Counted from the first letter of the stretch, positions 51,471 to 61,605 are shown. The stretch: 64,000 bases of DNA from Thalassomonas sp. RHCl1 (GCF_947387555.1 NZ_CANDNZ010000003.1:434001-498000); one strand, 5' to 3'. A program made the numbers and translations. Notes: generated by a model from the sequence alone, not told the origin.

Positions 51471-53723
51471 TTACTGATAACTCCACTGCTCATCGACACC
51501 CGAGACCGCACTGTAGGCATGCACACCAACATGCCAGGTTCCTGCTGCTGGATTGTTGATAACACAAGACTCTGTATTAGAACTTGTCCACGAACGGCAA
51601 TCATATGAGCTCGTGCCCGGCTCTGAGCCAGATCTTAGATAAAGATCAGCATCGCCTGAGCCGCCACTGGTTTCTACCGTCAATCTGGCCGTCCCGGCGG
51701 GGACTTCAATGGTATGACGAAACCAAGTCTTTGAGCTTAAACTGATATCAAGATTACTGCCGCTATCGCCACTGCCTCCGGTTTGATAGCTGCCCACTAA
51801 AGAGACACCGGAATAACTGCTATAGGCACGGATCATGACATAGTAGGTGCCCTGTTGTGCGCTAAAGCTGCAATCTTCATTATTGCCGCCGGCATAAGGA
51901 CGGCAGTCATAGTCATTTTCGGTTGGCTTGGCGCCGAACCTGACATACAAATCCGCATCGCCTGAGCCGCCCGACATGTTAAAGCTGACATTGGTAGCAT
52001 CTGCCGGTACCGCAAGGTGAAATTCCTGTTCATTGCCGGTTGAGTCTGCCAGTCCTGAAACCGGTACACCATTGGTTAATTTACCCTGGTCCGGATCGGC
52101 CAAAGCAACGGTTTTGCTGACGGAGTCCTGCTGGCCGTCATTGTCGGTAACCGTGAGCGTTACGGTATAGCTGCCATAAGCGCCATAGGTATGGCTTGGG
52201 TTAGTACCGTTACCATTACCGTTATCGCCAAAGCTCCAGGCATAGCCGGTAATGGTGCCGTCGCTGTCGGTTGAGCCCGAACCATCGAAATTACAGCTTA
52301 AGTCAGTACAGTTGAAGCTGAAGCTGGCATTGGGTACCCCGGGATCACTGCCGCTACCTTCCATGCCGTCAATAGCCAAAGAGCCTGTATTGGCGGCATC
52401 TAACCAATTACTGGCCCCATTGTTCCAGCTTACAGATAAAGCGCCATACCAGTCCGGTGAGTTATTACCGCAGGCGGCACTGCCGCCGTGCAACTGGCCA
52501 ATTACCCGTTTGTTTTGATCAAATAAAGGCGAACCAGAAGAGCCGGGTTCGGTGGTGCCCAAATCCCAGTCGATAACCTGAACATGGGTGCCGTTGGCAT
52601 TTGGTGTACTGCTGCTGTAGTTGGTGCGCACCACATTATCGTTTTCAAAGCTGATACGCTTCTCATCAACATTGGGATGGTGGATGCCCACCGCCGAAGT
52701 ATTCAAGGTCGCATTGGCATTCCAACCGGACAAGTAAACATTATGGGATTGATCAAACGGGTCATCCAATTCCACCAGGGTAAAGTCGGAACTACTGTTA
52801 CCCGCCCTGAAAATAGCGCCGGTATTAAACTGGTTCAATTGACCGTCGCCGTTGCCGCCGCTGTCGCCGCTGCCGGGCTCGCGGCAATAACTGTTCTCAA
52901 AATTCCAGTAGGTCACTAAAGATGCGGCATTGCTTGCAGAAATGCCGCAATGGTCGGCAGTCAGGAAATAACCTTTACCGTCATTGGCGGTATTATTGAG
53001 TGCGCTGCCGGTACAAAACAGCGAACCACCGGTGCTGTAGGCGGCAACCGAGCGAATTTGCCGGCGCCAGTCATCCCCCTCGGGGCAAACGACATCAACG
53101 TTACACGATCCGGATAACAACCGGGATTCCTGAAAGACATTGTAAATATCTTTGCCGATATAACCGTGATTGACGGAAGTGAGTTCAAGCCTTAAAAACT
53201 CCACTTTATCGGACGGGATATTCACTTCAATGATCACGGCATCGCCGGAAATCATCGGCGTCCACAGTTGTCCGTGATCTTCATTATCCTTAGCGGTAAA
53301 CGGGCGAATGATCTGCTCGCCGTCTGCCGAATAAACAAACAGCGCCCCGCCTTCAGGCATATAAAACTCTTTAAAGCCAAGGTTTAAAGACAAGGCGCCG
53401 GGAGAGCTGATCTTGGTGCGCCAAAGGGAGTATGCTGCCTGCCCCTTAATGGCCGGTAGAGATGTCCAATCAGATTCGGCTTTAATGGAAACCGCTATCG
53501 GCTCAGCAAACTGCAACACAGGTTCACTTGCCGAAGCTGCCCGTTTCGCGTCACGGGCCCGAAGCACTTCATTATCCAAAGCGCTCATGGTCACTTGGGG
53601 AGCGGCTTGCAGTGTGTGTCCGCTGCTTAACGACATGGGTGAAGTGGGAGGCTCTGCCGAAAACACTGTGCTGGATGCCAGTGCCATTATTATAGAGGTA
53701 TATTTCAATATTCCTTTGTACAT
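51471..53723 (-). CDS. Secreted trypsin-like serine protease with PKD and two PPC domains
   Basis: The 750-residue protein has a signal peptide (1-23), a propeptide (to about 205), a trypsin-like catalytic domain with H258 (LTADHCG), D313 (SDFTLVELD) and S396 (GSSGSPLFD), as in lysyl endopeptidase-like enzymes, a PKD domain (about 465-545: SGSTDSDGTITGYAWSFGD) and two pre-peptidase C-terminal (PPC) domains (about 560-645 and 665-748), each with DADLYVRFG or DADLYLRSG. These domains aid secretion and substrate binding. AAGGA precedes ATG. It is a typical extracellular protease of marine heterotrophs. Confidence 0.92.
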   Translation of the reverse strand: MYKGILKYTSIIMALASSTVFSAEPPTSPMSLSSGHTLQAAPQVTMSALDNEVLRARDAKRAASASEPVLQFAEPIAVSIKAESDWTSLPAIKGQAAYSLWRTKISSPGALSLNLGFKEFYMPEGGALFVYSADGEQIIRPFTAKDNEDHGQLWTPMISGDAVIIEVNIPSDKVEFLRLELTSVNHGYIGKDIYNVFQESRLLSGSCNVDVVCPEGDDWRRQIRSVAAYSTGGSLFCTGSALNNTANDGKGYFLTADHCGISASNAASLVTYWNFENSYCREPGSGDSGGNGDGQLNQFNTGAIFRAGNSSSDFTLVELDDPFDQSHNVYLSGWNANATLNTSAVGIHHPNVDEKRISFENDNVVRTNYSSSTPNANGTHVQVIDWDLGTTEPGSSGSPLFDQNKRVIGQLHGGSAACGNNSPDWYGALSVSWNNGASNWLDAANTGSLAIDGMEGSGSDPGVPNASFSFNCTDLSCNFDGSGSTDSDGTITGYAWSFGDNGNGNGTNPSHTYGAYGSYTVTLTVTDNDGQQDSVSKTVALADPDQGKLTNGVPVSGLADSTGNEQEFHLAVPADATNVSFNMSGGSGDADLYVRFGAKPTENDYDCRPYAGGNNEDCSFSAQQGTYYVMIRAYSSYSGVSLVGSYQTGGSGDSGSNLDISLSSKTWFRHTIEVPAGTARLTVETSGGSGDADLYLRSGSEPGTSSYDCRSWTSSNTESCVINNPAAGTWHVGVHAYSAVSGVDEQWSYQ

Positions 53724-54299
53724 GAATTCATCCTTATTATTATATATTTTTCAAATCAATAGATTCAGGATGTCGTGCCAACGCTTATTTCATACCAACT
53801 AAAATCTAGCCTCCTACTGCCAACCGAACGCAATCAAACCGCTAAAATGAAAAATTTATATCTATACACATATTAAAAAAAAGTAATCGATGCGTTATTC
53901 CCAATAGGAAAATACCGCCTTCGAAAGGTGATCTGAAGTAAAGTTTCAGAGGGAAAATATATAGTTCAGGTTTTAACACCTGTCAATTAATCAAAGAAAA
54001 ACAAGCTGATATATTAGCTATAACAAGGCTATAGTAAGTCCGAAGTTTATTTCCTGGCGTTCCTTACGGATAAGCCCTTGCCATTAACTGACATTTATCG
54101 TCTAATAACAATTAGTTAACATAGACATTGTTCTTCCAGCAGAGAACTTCGCCTCATATGTTGTTCCCTATGCCCGGCGTACGCAAAAATGCTTACTGTC
54201 GCGGCTTTTCGCAAAGAACAAGCAAAAACACACACCTGCAAGTCTCCGATGCTTGCGGCATATTTTAAAATATTAACCAGCCAGTAGGAGATAGGCAGC
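53724..54299. other. Gene-free stretch between protease and deacetylase genes
   Basis: It contains the divergent promoters for both genes. AT-rich without a convincing gene, repeat or terminator. Confidence 0.5.
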
Positions 54300-55217
54300 A
54301 TGTACCGGCTTTTAGTTTTATTGATGACCTTTTTCACTGCTATTTCAGCACACGCTCAAGAAATAGCCATTACCATTGACGACGCGCCACGCGCTGATTC
54401 AAGATTATTCTCCGGGGAAGAGAGAACACAAAAGCTGATTGCAAACCTTAAAAAAGCCAAGGTACCTGATGCGCTGTTTTTTGTAACCACAAATCACATC
54501 ACGGAAAAATCAAAGAAACGCCTTGAAGCCTACACTGAAGCCGGATTCCACCTTGCCAATCACAGCCATAGCCATTTTTCCGCACATAAAAAAGATCTTG
54601 AAACCTACCTTGCCGACATCACACTGGCCCATAATAAATTGCAAGCTTTTGACAATCTTGTTCCCCTTTACAGATACCCGTATCTGCACGAGGGCAAGGA
54701 TAGACAAACACGAGATCGTATTCGCCAGCATCTGCAGGACATGAATTATAAAAACGGTTACGTTACTGTCGATAACTACGATTGGTATATGGACAGTTTA
54801 CTGCAAAGAGCTTTAGCAAACGATAAAGAAATAGATTACGAGGCACTAAAGAAGGCTTATGTTACCACCCTTTGGGAATCCATTGTTTTTTACGATAACA
54901 TCGGCCGTAAAGCGCTAAAGCGCTCGCCAAAACATGTGTTGTTGCTTCACGAAAATGATCTGGCAGCTTTATTTATCGATGATTTGATTGAGTATATCCG
55001 CTTGCAGGGCTGGAAGATTATTTCTCCTCAAGAGGCCTATGAAGATCCCATTGCTTCTACCGTTCCCGATGTTTTATTCAACGGCCAGGGAAGAGTCGCG
55101 GCAATCGCCAGAAGTAAGGGCTGGGATAAAAAGTTGCTTATAGATGAAGGCTCAAGTGAAGATTACCTGGATGAATATTTTAAAAATAATAATGTATTCA
55201 AACAAAGTACCAAATAA
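54300..55217 (+). CDS. Polysaccharide deacetylase (NodB-like), exported
   Basis: The 305-residue protein has a signal peptide (1-19) and a NodB homology domain: catalytic-base motif ITIDDAPR at about 24-31, metal-binding HSHSHFS in LANHSHSH near 88-96, and a later RYPYLHEG segment. Members remove acetyl groups from peptidoglycan, chitin or exopolysaccharide. The IDDAP in place of FDDGP is a known variant. AGGAG precedes ATG. Confidence 0.88.
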   Translation: MYRLLVLLMTFFTAISAHAQEIAITIDDAPRADSRLFSGEERTQKLIANLKKAKVPDALFFVTTNHITEKSKKRLEAYTEAGFHLANHSHSHFSAHKKDLETYLADITLAHNKLQAFDNLVPLYRYPYLHEGKDRQTRDRIRQHLQDMNYKNGYVTVDNYDWYMDSLLQRALANDKEIDYEALKKAYVTTLWESIVFYDNIGRKALKRSPKHVLLLHENDLAALFIDDLIEYIRLQGWKIISPQEAYEDPIASTVPDVLFNGQGRVAAIARSKGWDKKLLIDEGSSEDYLDEYFKNNNVFKQSTK

Positions 55218-55273
55218 CAAACTATTACAGCAGAAAAACGGCTAAATACGGTATAGGCGCCTAGGTATATATC

Positions 55274-55876
55274 ATGGCATGGAATACTTTTTACTTTGGA
55301 AAGGAAAATCCGTCGTTAAAAAGACGATTGATGGTTCATGGCATGATACTCACCATGGCAGGCGCCCCTTTCGCCATTTGGGTTGATTTTGCCCCAACTA
55401 AAGAAACTTTTATTAGCGCCAGCATAGTGGCGTTACTGCCAGTAATGTTCACCCTCGCCAGAATGTGCTTCAATATTGAGAAATTGATGAAACATTACCA
55501 GGTTGTGCACCAGAGCCGCATCAACAAGATACTTGGCTTCGCCTCCATCCCGGTGATTGTTTTTATTTTTTGCTGGTTGTCTTTTGTCTACAGTTTTCCC
55601 GCCGTATATACCATATTCTTCGGCTCAGGCTATAGTATCTCTGCTAAGTTTGAAAAAGTTGATTCAAGTAGCAGACGATCATGTAATTATAAAATCAAGG
55701 GAGAGCTGTTAACTGACTTGCTGCCCTCTTTTATTTGTATCGACCAGGCGCAATATGAAAGTTCGAGTAACCACTTTACACTTATAGGCAAGCAATCTTT
55801 GCTTGGCATTGTCTATCGCGAAGTGCAACAAAAAGCTAATCAAGCTGCAAAGGCAGATATAACAACTCTGCAGTAA
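55274..55876 (+). CDS. Hypothetical membrane protein
   Basis: The 200-residue product has three hydrophobic segments (about 22-42, 50-68, 98-125) and a soluble C-terminal domain (about 130-200) with two Cys in SSSRRSCNYKIKG and LPSFICIDQAQ that might form a disulfide on the outer face. No family recognised. It lies 56 bp after the deacetylase and 34 bp before the thioredoxin gene, so the three may be one transcript. Confidence 0.6.
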   Translation: MAWNTFYFGKENPSLKRRLMVHGMILTMAGAPFAIWVDFAPTKETFISASIVALLPVMFTLARMCFNIEKLMKHYQVVHQSRINKILGFASIPVIVFIFCWLSFVYSFPAVYTIFFGSGYSISAKFEKVDSSSRRSCNYKIKGELLTDLLPSFICIDQAQYESSSNHFTLIGKQSLLGIVYREVQQKANQAAKADITTLQ

Positions 55877-55910
55877 GTATCTTAATCACTTATTATCGGA
55901 AATAAATAAC

Positions 55911-56249
55911 ATGAAAATCGATCACCCGGGCTTTAATCCAGATTATGCAGAAGACGCACCTAGCTTTGAACAAATAAGTGAGTTAGTCGGCGACACTATT
56001 CTTGAATTTGGCGCCCCCTGGTGCGAACACTGCCAAGCAGCAACTCCTGCAGTACAGCAAGTGCTGACGGAATACCCGGAATTCTCTCATATCAAAATCT
56101 ATGACGGCAAAGGTAAACCCTTGGGGCGTGCATTCAAGGTAAAGCTTTGGCCTACTTTGATCTTGTTGCATCATGGTAAGGAAGTGGCGCGTCTGGTACG
56201 GCCCTTATCTGTTGAAGAGGTTCGTCAATTAGTGTCCAAAATCAAATAA
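55911..56249 (+). CDS. Thioredoxin-family protein
   Basis: The 112-residue protein has a single thioredoxin fold with active-site CEHC in FGAPWCEHCQAATPAV near 36-51 and cis-Pro in LWPTLILLHHGKEVARL near 82-98. Its CxHC site differs from the usual CGPC and suggests a more oxidising disulfide exchanger, but without a signal peptide it is in the cytoplasm. Partner unknown. Confidence 0.88.
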   Translation: MKIDHPGFNPDYAEDAPSFEQISELVGDTILEFGAPWCEHCQAATPAVQQVLTEYPEFSHIKIYDGKGKPLGRAFKVKLWPTLILLHHGKEVARLVRPLSVEEVRQLVSKIK

Positions 56250-56766
56250 AAAGACTGGCCACAAACGGTTAAAATAAAACCGGATTTTTGTCCGTTAGTT
56301 TCAGTTTTAGTCTGGATATTTTTCCTGTTTATTAGACGATATAGGAACAGAATTATTCTTTAGCAGCATAATTGTCTTTGCCGGAAAGTATTTCCCTTAT
56401 TGCTCATACCTCTGATGGCGCTCGCGACAAAAACCTTCATCAAGCGCCGTTCTTATTTAATACAATAACCAATATTATTGATTCGCCGTTAATGCATATT
56501 CGCATGGATGCTGCTCATCGTTCTCATTCAAACTGCTCACCTTGTTCCTGAGCCACTTTTCCTTTTTTGGACTTTCTGACGTAAATAAAACGAACAATTT
56601 TCAAACAAAGCAAGGTGCTTATTTATTCTATTAATTTCATATATATAAGATAAATTAAAAGCCAAAAACCTCTCATAAAGCCAATTTATTATTAAAGAGG
56701 CGTATAACTTTTAAACAATTTCTGTCACTCAAATAATAGGCACTTTTAACTTTAAGGAGAATTACA
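56250..56766. other. Gene-free stretch upstream of the chaperone/effector pair
   Basis: AT-rich, without a gene. CCTCT at about 56670 and AGAGG at about 56696 flank a 22-base AT-rich segment. The promoter for the pair is probably in the last 150 bases. Confidence 0.5.
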
Positions 56767-57210
56767 GTGGCAGTACAAAACATTCAGTGGTTATCTGAGT
56801 ACGATCCGACATTACAGTTTGATGATTCAGGATCGAGTTGTTTTAATCACGATGATTTGTTTGATGTTTTTTTACATCTGGATGATTCAACTTTAATTGG
56901 TGTTATTCCCATCATCGAATATGATGGGAATGCCACCACCTTCCAACAAGCACTCGCATGGAATTTTCAGCATGCGCCATTCAATACCAGTCTTGCATTT
57001 GACGCTGAATCTGGCTGGATTTCATTTAAATTGTTTTTTGACAATGGACAATTATCTAATGAAAACAAAGTCAATACCCTGGTCAATTACATTGATGCCG
57101 CAAGGCAGATCCACCAGTTACTTCACAGCAATGATTTTCTTTTTGAATCTAGCGCTGCAACAGAAGAACCCGCTTCATTTCAATCAGCTGATTTAATGCT
57201 ATCAGTATAG
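56767..57210 (+). CDS. CesT-like type III secretion chaperone
   Basis: A GTG start follows AAGGAG. The 147-residue acidic protein has the class I chaperone pattern: helix start with several Asp, FDVFLHLDDSTLIGVIPIIE as first strands, then ALAWNFQHAPFNTSLAFD, GWISFKLFFDNGQLS and a long helix VNYIDAARQIHQLL. Such chaperones are small acidic dimers that bind the N-terminus of one effector encoded next door. Here the next gene (11 bp downstream) is a 929-residue protein with a Ser-rich disordered start. No secretion machinery genes are in the window. Confidence 0.6.
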   Translation: MAVQNIQWLSEYDPTLQFDDSGSSCFNHDDLFDVFLHLDDSTLIGVIPIIEYDGNATTFQQALAWNFQHAPFNTSLAFDAESGWISFKLFFDNGQLSNENKVNTLVNYIDAARQIHQLLHSNDFLFESSAATEEPASFQSADLMLSV

Positions 57211-57220
57211 GAGAATCATT

Positions 57221-60010
57221 ATGCAAACTTACCCGTTACCATCACCCAGTTTACTTGCTACTGACAGCATTGATGTATCTGAAGTAGAGTCGAGCAACAG
57301 CAACCCAATTCAAGGCCAACATATACGCTTGCCTGACTCCACGGAATCATCAAGCGTATCTAGATCGTCTCAAATTCAGCGCAACACCAGCATTCCTTCA
57401 TCAACAGGTAAATTATTGGCACGAATCGAGGGCAATATAAAAACGCTACAAGCCATGCGCGATGCCGCAGTGGAAGTAATGAAGGACCCCAAAGCCAAAC
57501 TAAAGGGCAATGAGCAACAAAGAATAGATAAACTAAGCCGTCAACTCGATCGCATTGTTGATTTACATGCTAAGTTTTCCAAAGCAGCCCAAAGCCAACA
57601 CAAAAGCAGTTCAGACCCAACGCTGTCCAGACTTGCCAGCAGTGCTATTTCAATGACCGGCACAGGCATAATATCGCTAAATTCTGCCGTCAATAATGAA
57701 GTACGTCAGTTCGTCTCCACATTTGGCACCAGACATATGGACCAAATGTTGGAGCATATTGATGACAGCAAAGTCATCACCCGAATTGAAGCTGCCCAAT
57801 CAGAAGCGCTGAAAATAGGCTGGAGTCGTATGCGCTTTGACCATTACTTACCGCATTTAAGAAGTATCCAGAATGAGCACAATGGTGACCTGGATGAATC
57901 TATTCAAATGTCACAGACCAATCAGAGTTTCCTTGATAATTATGCTCAGAGCACATTGGAGCAAAGTGAGCCACATTGGCAAAATCAACTGGCCAGTACA
58001 GTACTCAATACGCTAAGTAGTGGTTTGTCTTTGGTCAACATCCATATGGAGCAAAATCTAAGCCCCCGTGAGCAATTTGCCCAAATAGACACCCATCTCA
58101 AAGGTATAGTTAACGCAAAACTCAATGAAACAGGTGATGAACTTGAAATATTAACCAACCCGGGATCCGCCCGCAGTCATTCACTGACCGAGTTGGCACT
58201 GCTGGTGCAAACGAAATTAAATGAACTTAAAGACAACCCTAAGGCTGAGTTTGCTTTTAAGTTATTACTGTCCGGGAGTGAGGATAATCCGTATATCAAA
58301 GTCAGCAAGAGTGAATCTAATAGCAGCTATAGTGTTACGCTTACAGAAAAAGCCGAACAAGAAGTTTCTGGCATCACAGAAAAACGTAAACAGCTTGAGC
58401 AGCAGATCCACAGTCAAATGGAGGATACCTTTAGCCAACGGGATCCATTCCTGAACAAACTGCAAAACCACCGTTTGTTAAGTGCATTAAAACATGAAAT
58501 GGGTGATTATGCCGATACCGGTGATTGGGACAGCTTCCGCCATTACGCTGAAAAAGCAGGCGTGACAAGCGAGTTTATGGCGCAAAAATTTGGCGAATAC
58601 CTCAGTATTGCCGGTGATTATGCCTATGATTCCAGCCCGGAATCGATCCAATATTTTTTAACGGCCTCAAAAGAGTCAGCGCAGCAAATCAGCGCGCAAT
58701 TTAAAGGCTTAGCGGGCACCATGGTCAAAAATACCACCCAGGCAGTGGTGGGCAAAGGCATTGAATTAGGGGTCTCCCTGCTGACCCTGGATATCAGCCG
58801 ATTAGTTGGCCAGCAAAACATGGATGCGCTTGCCCAACTTGCCACCAACACAGGACAAAATATCAATGCCTTAGGGTACGGGCTTGCGCAATACGCACAA
58901 TCAACCGGACAACGGATAGATGATGCCTGCCCGGAATTTGTACAAGCCATCACCCATACCACCGCAAGCACGATATCAGACATCAGCCAACAGGTGGTTG
59001 ACAGCGATCCGGTACAAATTACCAAGCTGGCATTGGAAGAAGTATTGGACACCAGTAAATCCATCGCCAGTAAAGCACTCATGGTACGTAATGTTGCCGT
59101 TGGCCTAAACAACTTAAGCGGCGGCAGGCTGCCGACCTGGATGGGCAATATTGCCGGTTCTTTAAGTGGCGTTACCGGCCAGTTTGTCGCGAATAAAGTG
59201 GTTGATGTCATGCAACAAGGCTATGAGGCTGTTACCAGCGTGTCAGTCAAAGATGAACTAAGAGACGTTGGCAGCCATACCCTGGATACCATGGAGCATT
59301 ATCTTGCCAACCCGCAACGTTTCAGTGAAGCACAGCAAGAAGCACAAGAGACCTGGGGAGATTTGTTCGACATCAGCGTGCGTCAAGGCCGAACCACTGC
59401 AGCGCGGGTAAAGCCGGGTCTGGTTGACAGATCACCGCAAGCCATAATCGACAACCTCAATAAAAAGCTGGAGCAATTTAGAGAGCAAGGCAATAACGCC
59501 GGCATCATGGCCCTTTACCGTGCCTGTGACAACTTAGATTTCGTCGACATAGACGGCACCTGGTTTGGTAAAGGCAAGATCAAGCATAGCGCGAATAGCC
59601 ATATCAGTGAAAGTATCTCGTTGGATCAACTGGTTGAACATTCAACACCGATGCAAAAGCTCAAAGAATCAAGCCGGGTACTGGCGCGCGAGCATGACTT
59701 GCTCAGTATAAAACACTTTGCCAGCCGCCAGCTTAATGAACTGGCCGCACAAAAGATCAAAAATCTGGAGTTGGATCAGATCAACCCCTTTGTTAGTTCA
59801 AACCATGCCGAACTAACCGCGCTGAAAGCTGAAAAACTGCAATATTGTCAAATGGCAATCGCCTCTACTGACAGTAAAAAGGAGATGCTGTCAATTTTAG
59901 AAGCATCCGCACAGGATATTGAGCAAATGGCAGAAGCACTAAAGCAGAAACCAGGTAAGACACCGGTACAAATCAGGGATATTGCGATTAAAATCAGTAG
60001 GTTGGATTAA
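57221..60010 (+). CDS. Large putative type III secreted effector or translocator
   Basis: AGGAG lies 8 bases before ATG. The 929-residue protein has no Sec signal. Residues 1-60 are Ser/Thr/Gln-rich and disordered, as in type III signals and chaperone-binding zones. Then come helices and coiled coil (about 60-135 and 380-410), hydrophobic or amphipathic helices around 510-560 (LAGTMVKNTTQAVVGKGIELG) and 640-680 (MGNIAGSLSGVTGQFVANKV), and a helical end. No enzyme motif is seen. It forms a unit with the chaperone-like gene and is followed at once by insertion-sequence fragments, so the pair may be acquired. Function is unknown. Confidence 0.6.
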   Translation: MQTYPLPSPSLLATDSIDVSEVESSNSNPIQGQHIRLPDSTESSSVSRSSQIQRNTSIPSSTGKLLARIEGNIKTLQAMRDAAVEVMKDPKAKLKGNEQQRIDKLSRQLDRIVDLHAKFSKAAQSQHKSSSDPTLSRLASSAISMTGTGIISLNSAVNNEVRQFVSTFGTRHMDQMLEHIDDSKVITRIEAAQSEALKIGWSRMRFDHYLPHLRSIQNEHNGDLDESIQMSQTNQSFLDNYAQSTLEQSEPHWQNQLASTVLNTLSSGLSLVNIHMEQNLSPREQFAQIDTHLKGIVNAKLNETGDELEILTNPGSARSHSLTELALLVQTKLNELKDNPKAEFAFKLLLSGSEDNPYIKVSKSESNSSYSVTLTEKAEQEVSGITEKRKQLEQQIHSQMEDTFSQRDPFLNKLQNHRLLSALKHEMGDYADTGDWDSFRHYAEKAGVTSEFMAQKFGEYLSIAGDYAYDSSPESIQYFLTASKESAQQISAQFKGLAGTMVKNTTQAVVGKGIELGVSLLTLDISRLVGQQNMDALAQLATNTGQNINALGYGLAQYAQSTGQRIDDACPEFVQAITHTTASTISDISQQVVDSDPVQITKLALEEVLDTSKSIASKALMVRNVAVGLNNLSGGRLPTWMGNIAGSLSGVTGQFVANKVVDVMQQGYEAVTSVSVKDELRDVGSHTLDTMEHYLANPQRFSEAQQEAQETWGDLFDISVRQGRTTAARVKPGLVDRSPQAIIDNLNKKLEQFREQGNNAGIMALYRACDNLDFVDIDGTWFGKGKIKHSANSHISESISLDQLVEHSTPMQKLKESSRVLAREHDLLSIKHFASRQLNELAAQKIKNLELDQINPFVSSNHAELTALKAEKLQYCQMAIASTDSKKEMLSILEASAQDIEQMAEALKQKPGKTPVQIRDIAIKISRLD

Positions 60011-60115
60011 AATAAACAGCTAAAAAAGCACCAAGAATCGACCTGACCGATTGTACGGTTAGGTCACTAATATGGATTAGTTCAGACCAAATCTGACAAC
60101 TTTCCTTGAAAAAGA

Positions 60116-60260
60116 GAGGGTTACCAATTTTAATTAAAGGTGGCGAAATCGAAAAGTCAAAACTGAAGAGGTAACCCTCATGCTTCATACTAATGATCGT
60201 ATCGTTAAACACAAGGTTGGTCCGAAAAGCGATAAAAAAACGAAAGCTGTTCCCCAATGA
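60116..60260 (+). mobile_element. IS481-type element left end, 5' fragment
   Basis: GAGGGTTACC (60116-60125) and GGTAACCCTC (60170-60179) form an inverted repeat in the leader. ATG 60180 starts a frame that reads MLHTNDRIVKHKVG, as at the start of IS481-type transposases (which go on KTGLLNLAEEL and a helix-turn-helix), but it changes to unrelated sequence and stops at 60258. Only about the first 14 codons remain. The upstream stretch from about 60050 (TGTACGGTTAGG) may hold the terminal repeat. Confidence 0.5.
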
Positions 60261-60430
60261 TGACTCAGCCAAAAAGGTTATCTACCTTGCAATAAAAAAT
60301 GCTTCGAAGAAATGGACAATGCCGGTTAGGGACTGGCGGGCAGCAATGAGTCGTTTTATGATTGAATTTGAAGAGCGACTCACTGACCATGTTTAACAAC
60401 GGGCAGTTGCACAGAATTTGTGACAGGGTC
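60229..60430 (+). mobile_element. IS256-type element right end, 3' fragment
   Basis: The frame ending at 60396 carries the C-terminus of an IS256/Mutator transposase: KLFPNDDSAKKVIYLAIKNA, KKWTMPVRDWRAAMSRFMIE and FEERLTDH. After its stop, ACAGAATTTGTGACAGGGTC (60411-60430) looks like the right terminal repeat. The join to the IS481 piece is near 60222-60230. The end of the element is flush against the stop codon of the DegT aminotransferase gene (60431). Confidence 0.75.
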
Positions 60431-61585
60431 CTACCTATAATCAAAAAAACTTAGAATACCCTCAATAATAAAAGCAACGTCCTTGTCTGTTAGATATGAA
60501 TGGCAAGGTAAACTCAACACCTCTTTAGATAGTTGAACTGAATTTTTTAGGCCTGATGGGCTTATTGGAAAGTCACAATATGCTTTTTGCTCATGAATAC
60601 ATTTAGGATAATAAACTACAGATGGAATACCCAATTTTAATAAATGTCCTTGCAACTTTTTTCTAACCGAGCTATCCCCGACTTTTATTGTATATTGCCC
60701 CCAGCTGCTAATACAGGTTTCGTCTAACACAGGAACTTGTACTACAGCTGATAATCTTGCATTATAGGCCATCGCTATTTTTTGTCTTTTTATATTTTCA
60801 TATGGGAATACACTTAATTTCTCCAATAAGATAGCTGCTTGGATAGTATCAAGTCGCGAATTAAAACCTACGAATTCACTATGGTATTTAACAGTAATAG
60901 TGCCATGCGCCCTTAAACTCCTACATAAACTAGCCAAATGTTCATCATTTGTAAAAATGGCTCCACCGTCACCATAAGCGCCTAAAGGTTTGGATGGAAA
61001 AAAGGAAGTTGTTGTTAGGCTAGTATAATAGTTAGTACTTTTACCTTTATATAGTGAGCCAAAACTCTGCGCTGAATCCCCTAATATCCACAATCCTAAT
61101 TGCTCAGATAATTTAGATATTTTTTCATAATTAGCGGGCATTCCAAACAAATCTACAACTAAAACACCTACCGGATTAAGCTTTTGTTTTTCAATAACTT
61201 TATACGTTTCTATTAGACTATCTGGGCAAATATTAAAAGTATCCCTACACACATCAACAAAAATGGGGGTTGCGCCAGTTTGAACTATAGCCTCAGCAGA
61301 AGCAGAAAACGTAAAGGCGGGACAAAACACGGCATCTCCAACGGTGCAACCAAGTGCTTTTAATGAAATAGTCAAAGCATCCGTTCCATTACCGCATGAG
61401 ATTACATAATTAGCTCCTGTATACTCTCCTAGTTTAGCTTCCAATTCTTCAACTTCTGGACCCATTATAAACTTGCAGTGAGCATAAACCTTCTCTATTC
61501 GTTTCTTGATCTTCTCAGCCAGAATATTTTTCTGTTTTGCAACATAAGCAAAATTTATCTCTCTCATATTAGTGGAATTCAACAC
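60431..61585 (-). CDS. DegT/DnrJ/EryC1 sugar aminotransferase, WbpE-like
   Basis: The start is a GTG at 61583-61585 behind AAGGAG; an ATG at 61567 lacks one. The 384-residue pyridoxal-phosphate enzyme has GNGTDALTISLKAL near 66-79, PAFTFSASAEAI, the GDSAQSFGS region (residues 169-176) and the Schiff-base Lys199 in FFPSKPLGAYGDGG. It turns a keto sugar nucleotide to an amino sugar. With a Gfo/Idh oxidoreductase and a formyltransferase in the same operon, it probably makes a 3-amino or similar group that is then formylated. The IS256 remnant follows immediately. Confidence 0.88.
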   Translation of the reverse strand: MLNSTNMREINFAYVAKQKNILAEKIKKRIEKVYAHCKFIMGPEVEELEAKLGEYTGANYVISCGNGTDALTISLKALGCTVGDAVFCPAFTFSASAEAIVQTGATPIFVDVCRDTFNICPDSLIETYKVIEKQKLNPVGVLVVDLFGMPANYEKISKLSEQLGLWILGDSAQSFGSLYKGKSTNYYTSLTTTSFFPSKPLGAYGDGGAIFTNDEHLASLCRSLRAHGTITVKYHSEFVGFNSRLDTIQAAILLEKLSVFPYENIKRQKIAMAYNARLSAVVQVPVLDETCISSWGQYTIKVGDSSVRKKLQGHLLKLGIPSVVYYPKCIHEQKAYCDFPISPSGLKNSVQLSKEVLSLPCHSYLTDKDVAFIIEGILSFFDYR

Positions 61586-61605
61586 CCTTACTCCTTGAGT
61601 ATTAT

